A DNA stretch of 64,000 nucleotides from Parasediminibacterium sp046546515 (GCF_046546515.1 NZ_JBKHKJ010000016.1:53937-117936), one strand, 5' to 3'; positions 38,490 to 47,665 are shown, counted from the stretch's first letter. The notes: a model not told the origin generated them from the letters alone. Program-made: numbers and translations.

Positions 38490-39230
38490 TCAAAGAAGAT
38501 AAGAAATACCAATACCAAAATTATTAGCCTTGTTCCTAAACCGGTAGATAGCCGTTCCGTCTGGGGCAGTTTGATGCAAAGTGGTTGTTTTATACTCTGT
38601 AAATAAAAATTGATAGATAGCCCTGATACTCCAGTGGCTATTTAGTTGATATTTTAAGAAAAACTCAGAGTTCAGGCTTCCCAGGTCGTTATCGCCAGTA
38701 AGTAACAGGTTAAATGATGATGGCTTGGCAATGGGTTCTATTTGGGTATTGCCATTGCTGGTAAAAATGGCCGATGAACTTCTGCCTGCTGTAAAGCCTA
38801 CTAGGTCAATATTAGTGCCGCCGCTAAGCCGTTTGTTGAAATGGTAACCAAAGTTGAGCGTAACATTAAACGAAGTTGTAAGTGGCCGCTGCACGGTAAG
38901 GGTATCCCAGTTCTCCGTTTTTTGAGGGGCTACCACAACAGCAAAAGGGGTACTGGTACCTCTGGTTAGTTTTGCTGGGCCTGCGGTTGTAAAATCTAGC
39001 TTGGTGCCAAAGTTGGTAGTAGCCCTTGCCCCTAATCCTATCTCCCATTTCTGGTATTTGCCTAGCTTCCAGTTATATACATAACTTGCAGCGGCACTTC
39101 CTTGCGAGTTGCCAACAGTTGCTGCAATGTCAACAAATTGATTCTTTGCTTGCACTGCCGCTTTTTGCTGTGAAAAACCAGCATACACTATAGTCAACCC
39201 AATTAATAAGCCAATAACCCTATGCTTCAT
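38490..39230 (-). CDS. Predicted outer-membrane beta-barrel protein, unknown function
   Basis: 246 residues; MKHRVIGLLIGLTIVYAGFSQ is a signal peptide. The rest alternates amphipathic strands and turns (KWEIGLGARATTNFG, TSFNVTLNFGYHFNKR, SEFFLKYQLNSHWSIRAIYQFLF), ending NNFGIGISYLL, with an aromatic-to-aliphatic final strand typical of outer-membrane barrels. I do not recognise the family. It neighbours YceI on the same strand, with a 70-bp gap. Confidence 0.75.
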   Translation of the reverse strand: MKHRVIGLLIGLTIVYAGFSQQKAAVQAKNQFVDIAATVGNSQGSAAASYVYNWKLGKYQKWEIGLGARATTNFGTKLDFTTAGPAKLTRGTSTPFAVVVAPQKTENWDTLTVQRPLTTSFNVTLNFGYHFNKRLSGGTNIDLVGFTAGRSSSAIFTSNGNTQIEPIAKPSSFNLLLTGDNDLGSLNSEFFLKYQLNSHWSIRAIYQFLFTEYKTTTLHQTAPDGTAIYRFRNKANNFGIGISYLL

Positions 39231-39300
39231 TTTTTTGTATTTATAAGGAAAACGTGGGCAAAAAGTTTTCCTTACAAAATATCTAAAATAAAAAGCGTTG

Positions 39301-40302
39301 CTAATTGCCGAGGTGGTGCTTATTAGTACTAGATTCTTTATAATATTTGCCTTTATATTCCATGGGGGACAACCCTGTAATTTTCCTAAAAACTTCCCTA
39401 AATGCTTTTACATCCGTGTACCCAACTTCATACATTATTTCATTAATTGTTTTTCGGTTTGTTTCAAACGACTTTTTTGCAGCTTCAATTTTAACCCGCT
39501 GCGTATATTCTATGGGCGTGTTGCCCGTGGCTTTAATAAACCGCCGGTCAAAATTCCTCCTGCCAACGTTGAGCATAGAGGATAAGTTTTCAGTTGTAAT
39601 TTTTTCGTCAATATTCTTTTCGATATACTCCTGTGCTTGAAGCACCAACTCGTCCCCATGCTTTTTTTGGCCTGTAAAAATCACAAATTCAGACTGGGCA
39701 TACCTATCCATTTCTATCTGGAATGTTTTTGAACAATAAATAGCAGTTTGCCTGCCATAATATTTCTCAATTAAATAAATCATCAAATTGAGAAATGAAT
39801 AGGCGCCGCCATTGGTGTAAATCCCTTTTTCATCCGTGATTAGCTTATCTGTTTGCAAATTAATATGGGGGAACATCGCCCTGAAATTTTCAGCAACAGA
39901 CCAATGCGTAGAACAACTTTTCCCGTTTAGCAATCCAGCTGCTGCCAGCATAAAAGCCCCTGTGCATATAGATGCTATTTCGGCACCGTTTTTATATTGT
40001 TTCTCCAGCCACGCTATAAGCAAGTCATTGCCTTGCAACGCAAGGTTATAATGATGATTTAAGGATGGCAAAATAATAAGGTCAGCTTTTTCAATAGCCG
40101 AAATATGCAGATGGGGCTTTACAGAAAACAACCCTCCATTGAAATCAACTTTTTCAGAAATGCCAGCTAACTGGATGGTAAACAATCCTGCCCTATCGTT
40201 TCCTGCCCAATAGGAATTGGCTTTTGTAAATATTTCATACGCTCCTGTAATGCTGCTGAGGTTGTTTTCGCCATTGGGTACTACTATAATGAGGAGTTTC
40301 AT
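39301..40302 (-). CDS. GlxA-type transcriptional regulator: DJ-1/PfpI-like plus AraC HTH
   Basis: 333 residues. The N-terminal half (about 1-190) is a class I glutamine-amidotransferase-like DJ-1/PfpI domain with ASICTGAFMLAAAGLLNGKSCSTHW, where the Cys sits in the usual nucleophile elbow. The C-terminal half (about 225-320) is an AraC-type double helix-turn-helix (LSSMLNVGRRNFDRRFIKATGNTPIEYTQRVKIEAAKKSF, VGYTDVKAFREVFRKITGLSP). It is divergent from the DinB and SRPBCC genes with 122 bp between, so it may regulate them. The ligand is unknown. Confidence 0.92.
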   Translation of the reverse strand: MKLLIIVVPNGENNLSSITGAYEIFTKANSYWAGNDRAGLFTIQLAGISEKVDFNGGLFSVKPHLHISAIEKADLIILPSLNHHYNLALQGNDLLIAWLEKQYKNGAEIASICTGAFMLAAAGLLNGKSCSTHWSVAENFRAMFPHINLQTDKLITDEKGIYTNGGAYSFLNLMIYLIEKYYGRQTAIYCSKTFQIEMDRYAQSEFVIFTGQKKHGDELVLQAQEYIEKNIDEKITTENLSSMLNVGRRNFDRRFIKATGNTPIEYTQRVKIEAAKKSFETNRKTINEIMYEVGYTDVKAFREVFRKITGLSPMEYKGKYYKESSTNKHHLGN

Positions 40303-40371
40303 GTCTTTTTTGCAAATGTAAATATATATTTTGTCTAAAAAGGCCTGCTAGAACGTCTATTTACAACCCTA

Positions 40372-40399
40372 TTGAAGTTAAATATAGACAATAGATTTG
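40372..40399 (+). promoter_or_regulatory. Bacteroidota-type promoter of the DinB gene
   Basis: TTG (40372-40374), 17 bases, then TAGATTTG (40392-40399), matching the -33 TTG and -7 TAnnTTTG boxes, although the spacer is slightly short of the usual 19. It lies 26 bp before the DinB ATG. Confidence 0.5.
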
Positions 40400-40424
40400 C
40401 ATTGTAAAACTTAAAAACATAAAA

Positions 40425-40904
40425 ATGACACGAACAGAAACAATTGTAAAAATGGTGTTGGACAGATGGGATGCATCCATCAAAAATTGCGGCACACTCC
40501 TGAACAATTTAGATGACGAAACATTGCAAAAAGAAATTGCCCCAGGCAAAAACAGGGGCATCTATTTACTTGGGCATCTTATTGCAGTACACGATGACCT
40601 GCTTATGCTGCTAGGCATGGGCGAAAAACTATACCCCCAGTTGCAGGAACCGTTTTTGAAACATGCTGACAAGGAAATAACCCAAATACCCTCAGTAGTT
40701 GAATTAAGGGCTTTTTGGGCTAACCAATGTGAGGTACTAAAACATAAATTTAGCAGCCTAGTACTAGAGGCATGGTTTGAAAAACACACTGCTGTTTCTA
40801 CTCAAGAGTTTGTCATAGAGCCGCATCGCAACAAGTTGAATATCATTATTACAAGAACCTCCCATTTGCAATACCATTTAGGCCAATTACAATTACTTAA
40901 TTAA
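40425..40904 (+). CDS. DinB-family protein
   Basis: 159 residues in a four-helix pattern typical of the DinB/YfiT superfamily. LLGHLIAVHDDLLMLLGMG provides an early His and HLQYHLGQLQLLN a late His pair, both likely metal ligands. Members include bacillithiol and mycothiol S-transferases, but many have no known role. It is followed after 15 bp by the SRPBCC gene, so both form a unit opposite the GlxA-type regulator. Confidence 0.88.
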   Translation: MTRTETIVKMVLDRWDASIKNCGTLLNNLDDETLQKEIAPGKNRGIYLLGHLIAVHDDLLMLLGMGEKLYPQLQEPFLKHADKEITQIPSVVELRAFWANQCEVLKHKFSSLVLEAWFEKHTAVSTQEFVIEPHRNKLNIIITRTSHLQYHLGQLQLLN

Positions 40905-40919
40905 CTAATCTCTATAAAA

Positions 40920-41363
40920 ATGAAATCATCAAGTTTTACGACCACTATTTTAGTTGACAATACGCCAAAAGATGTTTTTAATGCAATCAACAATGTGCGT
41001 GGCTGGTGGCAAGGGGCAATTGAAGGCAACACTACAAAGCTAGAAGATGAATTTACCTATCGCATGGGGGAGGTTCATTTTTCCAAACAAAAAATAGAAG
41101 AACTTATCCCTTACCAAAAAGTAGAATGGCTAGTTACCGATAGCCAACTGAGCTTTGTGAATACCAAAAACGAATGGACAGGAACAAAAATTATTTTTGA
41201 AATAACAGAGATAAATAGCAAAACGCAAGTTAGGTTTATACACTTAGGTTTGGTTCCTGCAATAGAGTGTTATGGGGGTTGCTCTAGTGCTTGGGGGAAA
41301 CTTATCCAAGAAAGCTTGTTTAGTTTAATAACCACAAGAAAAGGTACAAATGTTTTTGGCTAA
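40920..41363 (+). CDS. SRPBCC (AHSA1-like) domain protein
   Basis: 147 residues covering a single START-like domain: FTTTILVDNTPKDVFNAINNVRGWWQGAIEG at the start, VHFSKQKIEELIPYQKVEWLVTDS in the middle, and a C-terminal helix ending SLFSLITTRKGTNVFG. These proteins bind hydrophobic ligands or act as co-chaperones; nothing specific can be assigned. It is cotranscribed with DinB, an association common in Bacteroidota. Confidence 0.88.
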   Translation: MKSSSFTTTILVDNTPKDVFNAINNVRGWWQGAIEGNTTKLEDEFTYRMGEVHFSKQKIEELIPYQKVEWLVTDSQLSFVNTKNEWTGTKIIFEITEINSKTQVRFIHLGLVPAIECYGGCSSAWGKLIQESLFSLITTRKGTNVFG

Positions 41364-41522
41364 GAAGGGGTTGCTTGCTTGTTCTAAAAACAAAGAAAAT
41401 GAACTTTTAAGTACACCCGTTGGGTTTATTGGCACTATATTTATACATCTTCATGCATAAGTTGCCATACGCTTCGGAATGGTGGCTTTATCGTTTTATA
41501 CTTCACTTTTTATCTTTCTACT

Positions 41523-42299
41523 ATGATTGGGGCTGCCTTTTTCGTGATTATTGTCATTTATCTTGCCCGTTGGTATTCCCAAAAGCAAAAGCGGTTGGCT
41601 GATTTTAAAATGCCCGTAAACACTACCCAGTTGCTGGAGGAAAACGTTTCATTTTATACTGGGCTGGACAATGCAGGAAAGCTGGTTTTTGAAGAACGCA
41701 TAAAAGATTTTTTGCAGTCTGTCCGCATTACTGGCATTGGCACAACCGTTACAAGCCTTGACCAGATACTGATTGCCTCTGGTGCCATAATTGTAATTTT
41801 TGGGTTTAAAGACTGGAAATACAATAATATCTCGGAAATACTATTTTACAAAGATGCTTTTAGCGAAGACTACGATACCAAAAGCAATAACCGCAATATA
41901 TTGGGCATGGTTGGGGACGGTGCTTTGAAGCAACAAATGATTTTGTCCCAGGCTTCTGTGCATCAATCTTTCAGCAATGCAATAGATGGGCATAACACGG
42001 TAATACATGAATTTGCCCATTTGGTTGACAAGGCAGATGGCGCAACCGATGGCATACCCGAATATTTATTGGCACGCCCTTACTTGTTGCCTTGGGTAAA
42101 GCAAATGCACCAAACCATACAGCAAATGAAACACAACGAAAGCAACGATATTAATTTTTATGGCACGACCAATGATGCGGAGTTTTTTGCCGTAGTGTCG
42201 GAATATTTTTTTGAACGCCCAGAAGCATTGAAAAATCACCACCCAGAATTGTATGGGTTGTTGGAAAGGATGTTTCATCCAGCTTACCCAAAAACCTAG
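41523..42299 (+). CDS. M90-family zinc peptidase, MtfA-like
   Basis: 258 residues. One N-terminal membrane segment (MIGAAFFVIIVIYLARWY) differs from soluble E. coli MtfA and is usual in Bacteroidota. The zinc motif HEFAH is at 162-166 (NTVIHEFAHLVDKADG), and a downstream Glu occurs in NDAEFFAVVSEYFFE. MtfA peptidases have general aminopeptidase activity and regulate glucose uptake in E. coli through Mlc; the role here is unknown. It stands alone on the plus strand. The ATG at 41523 was used because it begins the membrane segment. Confidence 0.9.
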   Translation: MIGAAFFVIIVIYLARWYSQKQKRLADFKMPVNTTQLLEENVSFYTGLDNAGKLVFEERIKDFLQSVRITGIGTTVTSLDQILIASGAIIVIFGFKDWKYNNISEILFYKDAFSEDYDTKSNNRNILGMVGDGALKQQMILSQASVHQSFSNAIDGHNTVIHEFAHLVDKADGATDGIPEYLLARPYLLPWVKQMHQTIQQMKHNESNDINFYGTTNDAEFFAVVSEYFFERPEALKNHHPELYGLLERMFHPAYPKT

Positions 42300-42357
42300 A
42301 AGCTAGGGTGTTCGGAATAGGAATACCAAGGTTAGTATAGTTTAAAGCGGAGGTTTA

Positions 42358-42450
42358 ACCACAAAGCACACAAAGTTTTTCGCAAAGAACATAAAGGAAG
42401 CTGCCTTTAAGGTAAAACGTTTCACTTAAAGGAACAAAGAATGGTGCAGC
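42358..42450. repeat. Dispersed CCACAAAG-type repeat, copy 3 (long form)
   Basis: AACCACAAAGCACACAAAGT, then TTTTCGCAAAGAACATAAAGG and TTTCACTTAAAGGAACAAAG. The same long form is at 61333-61420, in the same orientation. It fills much of the 300-bp gap 42300-42599, which otherwise holds no gene. Confidence 0.65.
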
Positions 42451-42599
42451 TGTATTACCAAACAGTAAATGTAGTTATGCTTAGGGTAGCTGAAAATTGT
42501 ACTAAAAAGCTCCTATGATTTTGAATAGCCTACCTAGTAGGTTTTGGTAAACTTTCTAGGTTTTTAGGTAAACCACACATTATAATTTAAGAATATTCT

Positions 42600-43253
42600 T
42601 TAATACGACTTTGTACTTTTAAAATCCCCTCGTTTCCATGCTTTTATAAAATCGGCCCAGGCAAACGGGTTCAAGATATTCATCGGGGCTACTTGCCCCG
42701 CGTAGTAATATTTGCTGACTTGTTGTTTTAATTGATAGTTTACAGCTTCTTTGCCATCTGCTGGAAGCGTGGCTAATAATATCCTTCGTGAAGCCTCATC
42801 CGTGTTCCTGCGGGCAACTTCATAGTTGTCGTCTGGCACTACATTGTTTATAAAGTCCCTTTCAAACTGCTCCCTTGTAGGCCTTGGTCTCAATATGGTT
42901 GCTGGCAAGTAGGCAGTATCGCTTACCAGCAGTTGTATAACGCTGTATTGGTTATCGGTAAGGTTGGTTGGTATTTCTATCAATTTATCTTTAAAACCAA
43001 CCGATGAAAACATGATTTTGTCGCCTTTTAGCACCACTATTGAAAAAACACCATCGCTATTGGTAATGGTACCCCTACCCTTCCCTACTACCAACACGCT
43101 TGCAGAAGGCACGCCACGAAGGCTATCGGCAGTCATTACGATACCAAATAACTGTATAATCGAGTCCTTTATTGTAGGCATTTGCTGCGCCTTTACTTGG
43201 GCAGCAAACGCAAGGAAAAAAACGGGGAGCAAAAAGCGAATCACTTTGTTCAT
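42600..43253 (-). CDS. Secreted carboxypeptidase-like regulatory domain protein
   Basis: 217 residues from ATG 43253 (MNKVIRFLLPVFFLAFAAQVKAQ, signal peptide); the longer start at 43283 is rejected. Residues about 35-125 are a CarboxypepD_reg-like sandwich (LFGIVMTADSLRGVPSASVLVVGKGRGTITNSDGVFSIVV), as at the N-terminus of TonB receptors but here without a barrel. The C-terminal part (REQFERDFINNVVPDDNYEVARRNTDEASRRILL, then NILNPFAWADFIKAWKRGDF) is conserved in similar Bacteroidota proteins of unknown function. Divergent from mrp, 142 bp apart. Confidence 0.85.
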   Translation of the reverse strand: MNKVIRFLLPVFFLAFAAQVKAQQMPTIKDSIIQLFGIVMTADSLRGVPSASVLVVGKGRGTITNSDGVFSIVVLKGDKIMFSSVGFKDKLIEIPTNLTDNQYSVIQLLVSDTAYLPATILRPRPTREQFERDFINNVVPDDNYEVARRNTDEASRRILLATLPADGKEAVNYQLKQQVSKYYYAGQVAPMNILNPFAWADFIKAWKRGDFKSTKSY

Positions 43254-43395
43254 GGATGCAAAAATATTAAACTGCTCTAACAAGATAAGATACTAATAAT
43301 GACGAAAAATTGTACCAGTTTCACATTTCGCAACAAAGTAAGGTGCTGACGGGTTACTTTTACAGCCAATTCTCTTTTTTAACAAAAACTTCGTG

Positions 43396-44493
43396 ATGAC
43401 AGAAGCCGCTATTTTAAGTGCATTGAGCAATGTACAGGAACCTGATTTAGGCAAAGACCTTGTTACTTTAAACATGGTGAAGGATATTGTGATTGATGGC
43501 AACCATGTTTCATTTACGATTGTTTTAACCACGCCAGCCTGCCCCATGAAAGACATGATGAGCCGTGCTAGCGAAAACGCCGTGAAATTGCTTGTAAACA
43601 AAGAGGCAATAGTAACCGTGAATTTCACTTCTAATACCACCAGTAACCGTAAAGATTCCAAGCTAATATTAGGGGGCGTAAAAAACATTATAGCCGTTGT
43701 AAGCGGCAAAGGCGGCGTAGGCAAAAGCACGCTGGCTGCCAATTTGGCTCTTGCACTTTCCGAAGGTGGCGCATCTGTTGGCCTGATGGATGCAGATATA
43801 TACGGTCCAAGCGTACCCATCATGTTTGGCGTAAGAGGCGAAAGGCCAATGATGAAAGATGTAAATGGCAAAGGGATGATTATGCCACTAAACAAATATG
43901 GCATCAAACTTATGAGCATTGGCTTATTGGTAGATGAAAAAAATGCAGTTGTTTGGCGTGGTCCAATGGCTAGCAGTGCTATCCGCCAATTTGTAACAGA
44001 TGTTGATTGGGGCGAATTGGATTACCTGATAATAGACATGCCGCCTGGCACAGGCGATATACACCTTACTTTGATGCAAACTGTGCCAGTAACCGGCGTT
44101 GTGATTGTAACAACCCCACAAAGCGTGGCACTTGCCGATGCAAAAAAAGGGATTGCCATGTTTGGGCAAGCACAGATAAACGTGCCTATTATAGGGCTGG
44201 TAGAAAACATGGCCTATTTTACCCCTGCAGAATTGCCTGAAAACAAATATTATTTGTTTGGCAAGGAGGGCGGCAAAAGGCTTGCAGATGAATACGACTT
44301 GCCATTCCTTGGGCAAATACCATTGGTGCAAAGCATCAGGGAAGGTGGGGACGAAGGCGTGCCTGCCATGGTTGGCAATGATACGGTATCGCAAAAAGCA
44401 TTTAGGTATGTTACGGCAACTGCCGTTCGGAACATTGCCATGCGCAATGCAAGTATGCCACAAACGAAGCTGGTGGAAGTAGTAACTGCTTAA
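43396..44493 (+). CDS. mrp: Mrp/NBP35-family iron-sulfur carrier ATPase
   Basis: 365 residues from ATG 43396; a GTG at 43393 is directly before it. The N-terminal MIP18/DUF59 domain (ILSALSNVQEPDLGKDLVTLNMV) is followed by a ParA-type P-loop (VVSGKGGVGKSTLAANLALALSEG) and the Mrp signatures DADIYGPSVPIMFG and DYLIIDMPPGTGDIHLTL. The usual C-terminal CxxC is not seen: AELPENKYYLFG stands where a Cys pair often occurs, so cluster binding may differ. The role is carrying and delivering Fe-S clusters. Confidence 0.92.
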   Translation: MTEAAILSALSNVQEPDLGKDLVTLNMVKDIVIDGNHVSFTIVLTTPACPMKDMMSRASENAVKLLVNKEAIVTVNFTSNTTSNRKDSKLILGGVKNIIAVVSGKGGVGKSTLAANLALALSEGGASVGLMDADIYGPSVPIMFGVRGERPMMKDVNGKGMIMPLNKYGIKLMSIGLLVDEKNAVVWRGPMASSAIRQFVTDVDWGELDYLIIDMPPGTGDIHLTLMQTVPVTGVVIVTTPQSVALADAKKGIAMFGQAQINVPIIGLVENMAYFTPAELPENKYYLFGKEGGKRLADEYDLPFLGQIPLVQSIREGGDEGVPAMVGNDTVSQKAFRYVTATAVRNIAMRNASMPQTKLVEVVTA

Positions 44494-44503
44494 TGGGGGT
44501 GAT

Positions 44504-44657
44504 TAGCCACAAAGACACGAAAACACAAAGGGGTACAAAGAAAAAGAAAGTTAAAACGTATCGATAAAATAAATTTTCTTCTTTTTCTTTTTTCTTTTCT
44601 TATTCTTCCTTTAAACCTTTGTGTATCTTTGTGTCTTCGTGCCTTCGTGGCAGATTA
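44504..44657. repeat. Inverted pair of CCACAAAG-type repeats (copy 4)
   Basis: GCCACAAAGACACGAAAACA near 44506 and, inverted, TGTGTCTTCGTGCCTTCGTG near 44630-44650 can fold into one long imperfect stem around a pyrimidine-rich loop (TTCTTCTTTTTC). It lies 11 bp after the mrp stop, and there is no gene in 44494-44752. It could also act as terminator. Confidence 0.7.
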
Positions 44658-44752
44658 ACCAAACTTGTACCTGAGTAGAACCCTTTATCTCCTCATGACA
44701 TTTTGAGGCTTTATGGCAATATGGCTTATATTTTTAAAATAAATTGGCTGCT

Positions 44753-45205
44753 ATGCCCACAACATCAAACATATCTTACAGGGCAGCAACAAAAGATGAT
44801 TTTGCTTTGACGCTCCGCATTAAAACAAACGCTTTAAGGCAATATATCGAGGAAGTATGGGGATGGGATGATGCTTACCAATATAATTTTCATAGTGAAA
44901 GTTTTGGTCCAACCCGTATCTTAATTATCCAAGCAAACAATACAGCCATTGGCTATATAGAAACGGTAGAAACCGAAACCACTGTACACATCTTTAATAT
45001 ATTGATAGAAGCAGCCTATCAGCAGAAAGGTATTGGAACGAGGATACTTAACAATATACTAGACAAAGCTGGTATAGATAAAAAAGCAGTACAACTAGAA
45101 GTACTGCAAATAAACACCAAGGCAAGGCAATTGTATGAAAGGCTGGGTTTTGTAATTTTAGAAAAAACGGATGTGAAATATATAATGGTGAAAGCAAAAA
45201 TATGA
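44753..45205 (+). CDS. GNAT-family N-acetyltransferase
   Basis: 150 residues from ATG 44753 (a TTG nine bases upstream is less likely). The GNAT core is visible: ISYRAATKDDFALTLRIK, the central strand TTVHIFNILIEAAYQQKGIGTRILNNIL with the acetyl-CoA loop QQKGIG, and TKARQLYERLGFVILEKTD near the end. The acceptor substrate is unknown. It is a single gene between two repeat-rich gaps. Confidence 0.9.
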   Translation: MPTTSNISYRAATKDDFALTLRIKTNALRQYIEEVWGWDDAYQYNFHSESFGPTRILIIQANNTAIGYIETVETETTVHIFNILIEAAYQQKGIGTRILNNILDKAGIDKKAVQLEVLQINTKARQLYERLGFVILEKTDVKYIMVKAKI

Positions 45206-45243
45206 TTTGGTTGCCCTTTTAAAATGGCTTTGCCATTTCCAAT

Positions 45244-45375
45244 CCGCTTTCTGCATCCCCGTCATTGCGAGGCACGAAGCAAACTGACCTACAAAATTTA
45301 GGGAGTCCGATTGTCGGTGAGTAGATTCAGTTTGCTTCGTTCCTCGCAATGACGCTCACTAAATTCGAGATTTCT
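45244..45375. repeat. Palindromic GTCATTGCGAGG repeat, copy 1
   Basis: The unit opens CGCTTTCTGCATCCCC, then GTCATTGCGAGGCACGAAGC, and closes GCTTCGTTCCTCGCAATGAC (inverted). It is about 130 bp, with arms near 45261-45287 and 45328-45353. Copy 2 at 45869-46010 lies in the same orientation. Together the two flank the GIY-YIG gene. Confidence 0.85.
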
Positions 45376-45438
45376 TATTTATCTAATGACAATGAAAGCA
45401 AATTTTGTTATTAAAAAAACTAAAAAAATATCTCTTTG

Positions 45439-45737
45439 TCAATTTTCTAATAATAAATCAAACAAATCTTTCCAATCGGGATTCATTAATTGTATTAAAT
45501 TCTCTTTCTGTTTTCTATTGCCTCCTTTTAGTCGTTTTTCTTCTGCTATTGCTTGCTCAATAGAAGAGAAAATTGGTAATAGACCAATTTTGTGCAATTG
45601 TATTTTGAAGTAAAACCATGTTCGTATGTTTTACTTTTATGTTCTTGTACTCTTTTTATCAAGTTGCTGCTAACACCAATATAAATAGTACTATTGGTAT
45701 GGTTAGCCATCATGTACACGCAGCCACCTCTTTGCAT
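45439..45737 (-). pseudogene. Frameshifted GIY-YIG nuclease
   Basis: Minus strand from ATG 45737: MQRGGCVYMMANHTNSTIYI (GIY-YIG motif VYMM..IYIGV), NLIKRVQEHKSK and YNCTKLVYYQ. A one-base deletion (or two-base insertion) near 45570 puts the rest, FSSIEQAIAEEKRLKGGNRK to MNPDWKDLFDLLLEN, into another frame that ends at 45439-45441. Rejoined, it would be about 99 residues, the normal size of small single-domain URI/GIY-YIG nucleases. The key catalytic residues, including the Glu in the second part, are all still coded. A sequencing error would explain the same pattern. Confidence 0.85.
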
Positions 45738-45868
45738 GATATATATAATTTATTGATTATTAAGTCTATCCAAAACCTGTTAACTTCATTGTGAATGTAC
45801 CATATGAGGAAACAGAAAAAAAGAGGTGCATTATTCTTGGCAAGACATTTATTTAACCGTTCCCCAGT

Positions 45869-46010
45869 CGCTTTCTGCATCCCCGTCATTGCGAGGCATT
45901 GCGAGGAACGAAGCAAACTAAACCTGCTCCACAAAATTTAGGCAGCTTAATTAATGGGGCCGTAGATTGCTTCGTGCCTGGCAATGACGTTCACTAGACT
46001 CGGGATTTCA
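45869..46010. repeat. Palindromic GTCATTGCGAGG repeat, copy 2
   Basis: Same opening CGCTTTCTGCATCCCC and GTCATTGCGAGG as copy 1, shared inner CACAAAATTTAGGCAG, and closing GCTTCGTGCCTGGCAATGAC. A short GCGAGGCATTGCGAGG duplication is found in the left arm. It lies 130 bp upstream of the GIY-YIG start. Confidence 0.85.
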
Positions 46011-46100
46011 TAATTTTAAAACCTATTCGTCTATCTCAGATACACTATAAATCAATCTCATAGATGTCATTGCTGAAACATTATTTGTTGCCTTAAAAAC

Positions 46101-46138
46101 AAAAGAGGATGTATCAAAAAAATGACACAGCCTCTTTT
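46101..46138 (-). terminator. Terminator of gltD
   Basis: AAAAGAGGATGTATCA and TGACACAGCCTCTTTT pair around a short A-rich loop with two mismatches. It lies 22 bp after the gltD stop on the minus strand, and the stem ends in a T-run. Confidence 0.7.
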
Positions 46139-46159
46139 ATTATCATGCGAGCCTATTTA

Positions 46160-47665
46160 TCAAAGCATTGCTTCCAAAATAGAATGGTCTTTGGCTTCCA
46201 GTATAGAATGCCCCATCAAAAATTCATCTACTTTCCTGGCACACTCCCTGCCTTCGCTAATGGCCCAAACTACTAAGCTTTGGCCACGACGCATATCCCC
46301 GGCAGTGAATACCTTGGCAATACTTGTTTGGTATCCTTTTTCAGATGCTTTCACGTTGCCCCTATTGTCTATTTCAATATCTAGCTGTTCCAGCATGCCT
46401 TCTTTTTGTGGGTGCAAAAAACCCATGGCCAGCAAAGCCAATTCGCAAGGAATTTCCCTTTCGCTGCCCGCTACTTCTACAAAGTGAGCAGGGCGGCCAT
46501 CGTCTGTTATCTTCCATTCAAGGTCAACTACTTTCACTGCTTTTAGTTTACCATTACCATCACCAACAAATTCTTTAGTTGCTATAGCCCAATGCCTGTG
46601 CGCCCCTTCTTCATGAGAAGAAGTTGTTTTTAGTACCATTGGATAAGTAGGCCAAGGCATATGCGGTGTTCTATCTGATGCAGGTTTAGGCATCAATTCA
46701 AATTGGGTTACCGTTGTAGCCCCATGACGATTGCTTGTGCCTACACAATCGCTACCGGTATCGCCACCACCTATTACGACTACATTTTTGCCCGTAGCTT
46801 TTAGTTCTTTTGCGTAAATATTACTTTCTATATCGGCATAAGCATGCAAATCTATACCCGATACCGCTTTATTATTTTGCTTTAGGAATTGCATTGCATA
46901 ATATACACCTTCCAATTCACGACCAGGTACTGGCAAATCCCTCGGAACGGTAGAACCACCTGCCAAAATCAAGGCATTGTATTCCCTAAGTAAATCGCCT
47001 ACTTGTACGTTTACACCTACGTTGGCATGGCATTTAAAGGTGATCCCTTCTTCTTCCATCAATGCAATACGCCTTTCTACTACTGATTTTTCCAACTTAA
47101 AATCTGGTATACCGTAACGAAGCAAACCACCCGGTTTATCATCCCTTTCAAAAACGGTTACTGTATGCCCGGCATAGTTTAATTGAGCAGCAGCAGCTAA
47201 ACCAGCTGGTCCACTACCAATTACAGCTACTTTTTTACCAGTACGCAAATTTGGTTTGCGTGGCTGTACAAAATTTTTGCTAAAGGCAATTTCTATAATA
47301 TGCTTTTCAATTTCCTCAATAGCTACAGGCGGCTGGTTGATACCTAACACACATGCACTTTCGCATGGTGCAGGACAAATCCTACCGGTAAATTCAGGGA
47401 AGTTATTCGTACTGATCAATATTTCGTAAGCCTCTTTAAAGTTACCATCATATACGGCATCATTAAATTCTGGTATTACATTGCCCAAAGGGCAGCCACT
47501 ATGACAAAAAGGTACGCCGCAGTTCATGCAACGAGCAGATTGATGCCCAAGTTCCTTTTCCGTATAAGGCAATACAAATTCTTTATAGTCGCCTTTTCTC
47601 TCTTCTACAGAACGTTTTGCAGGTAAGGTCCTCGTAAACTCTAAAAATCCTGTTGGTTTGCCCAT
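46160..47665 (-). CDS. gltD: Glutamate synthase small subunit
   Basis: 501 residues, normal length. The N-terminal Cys clusters (CMNCGVPFCHSGCPLGNVIP, CPAPCESACVLG) hold two 4Fe-4S centres. VAVIGSGPAGLAAAAQLNYAGH binds FAD and VVIGGGDTGSDCVGTSNRHG binds NADPH; AKVFTAGDMRRGQSLVVWAI is the conserved C-terminal FAD contact. It passes electrons from NADPH to the large subunit for glutamate formation from glutamine and 2-oxoglutarate. Unusually, a lipoprotein gene lies between it and gltB; the 221-bp gap 47666-47886 holds only GC-rich short palindromes (CCCCTAAAGGGG). Confidence 0.97.
   Translation of the reverse strand: MGKPTGFLEFTRTLPAKRSVEERKGDYKEFVLPYTEKELGHQSARCMNCGVPFCHSGCPLGNVIPEFNDAVYDGNFKEAYEILISTNNFPEFTGRICPAPCESACVLGINQPPVAIEEIEKHIIEIAFSKNFVQPRKPNLRTGKKVAVIGSGPAGLAAAAQLNYAGHTVTVFERDDKPGGLLRYGIPDFKLEKSVVERRIALMEEEGITFKCHANVGVNVQVGDLLREYNALILAGGSTVPRDLPVPGRELEGVYYAMQFLKQNNKAVSGIDLHAYADIESNIYAKELKATGKNVVVIGGGDTGSDCVGTSNRHGATTVTQFELMPKPASDRTPHMPWPTYPMVLKTTSSHEEGAHRHWAIATKEFVGDGNGKLKAVKVVDLEWKITDDGRPAHFVEVAGSEREIPCELALLAMGFLHPQKEGMLEQLDIEIDNRGNVKASEKGYQTSIAKVFTAGDMRRGQSLVVWAISEGRECARKVDEFLMGHSILEAKDHSILEAML

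Noticed and set aside
45386..45613. Plus-strand ORF of 75 codons
   Set aside because: It is antisense to the frameshifted GIY-YIG gene, whose minus-strand translation is clearly the real one.
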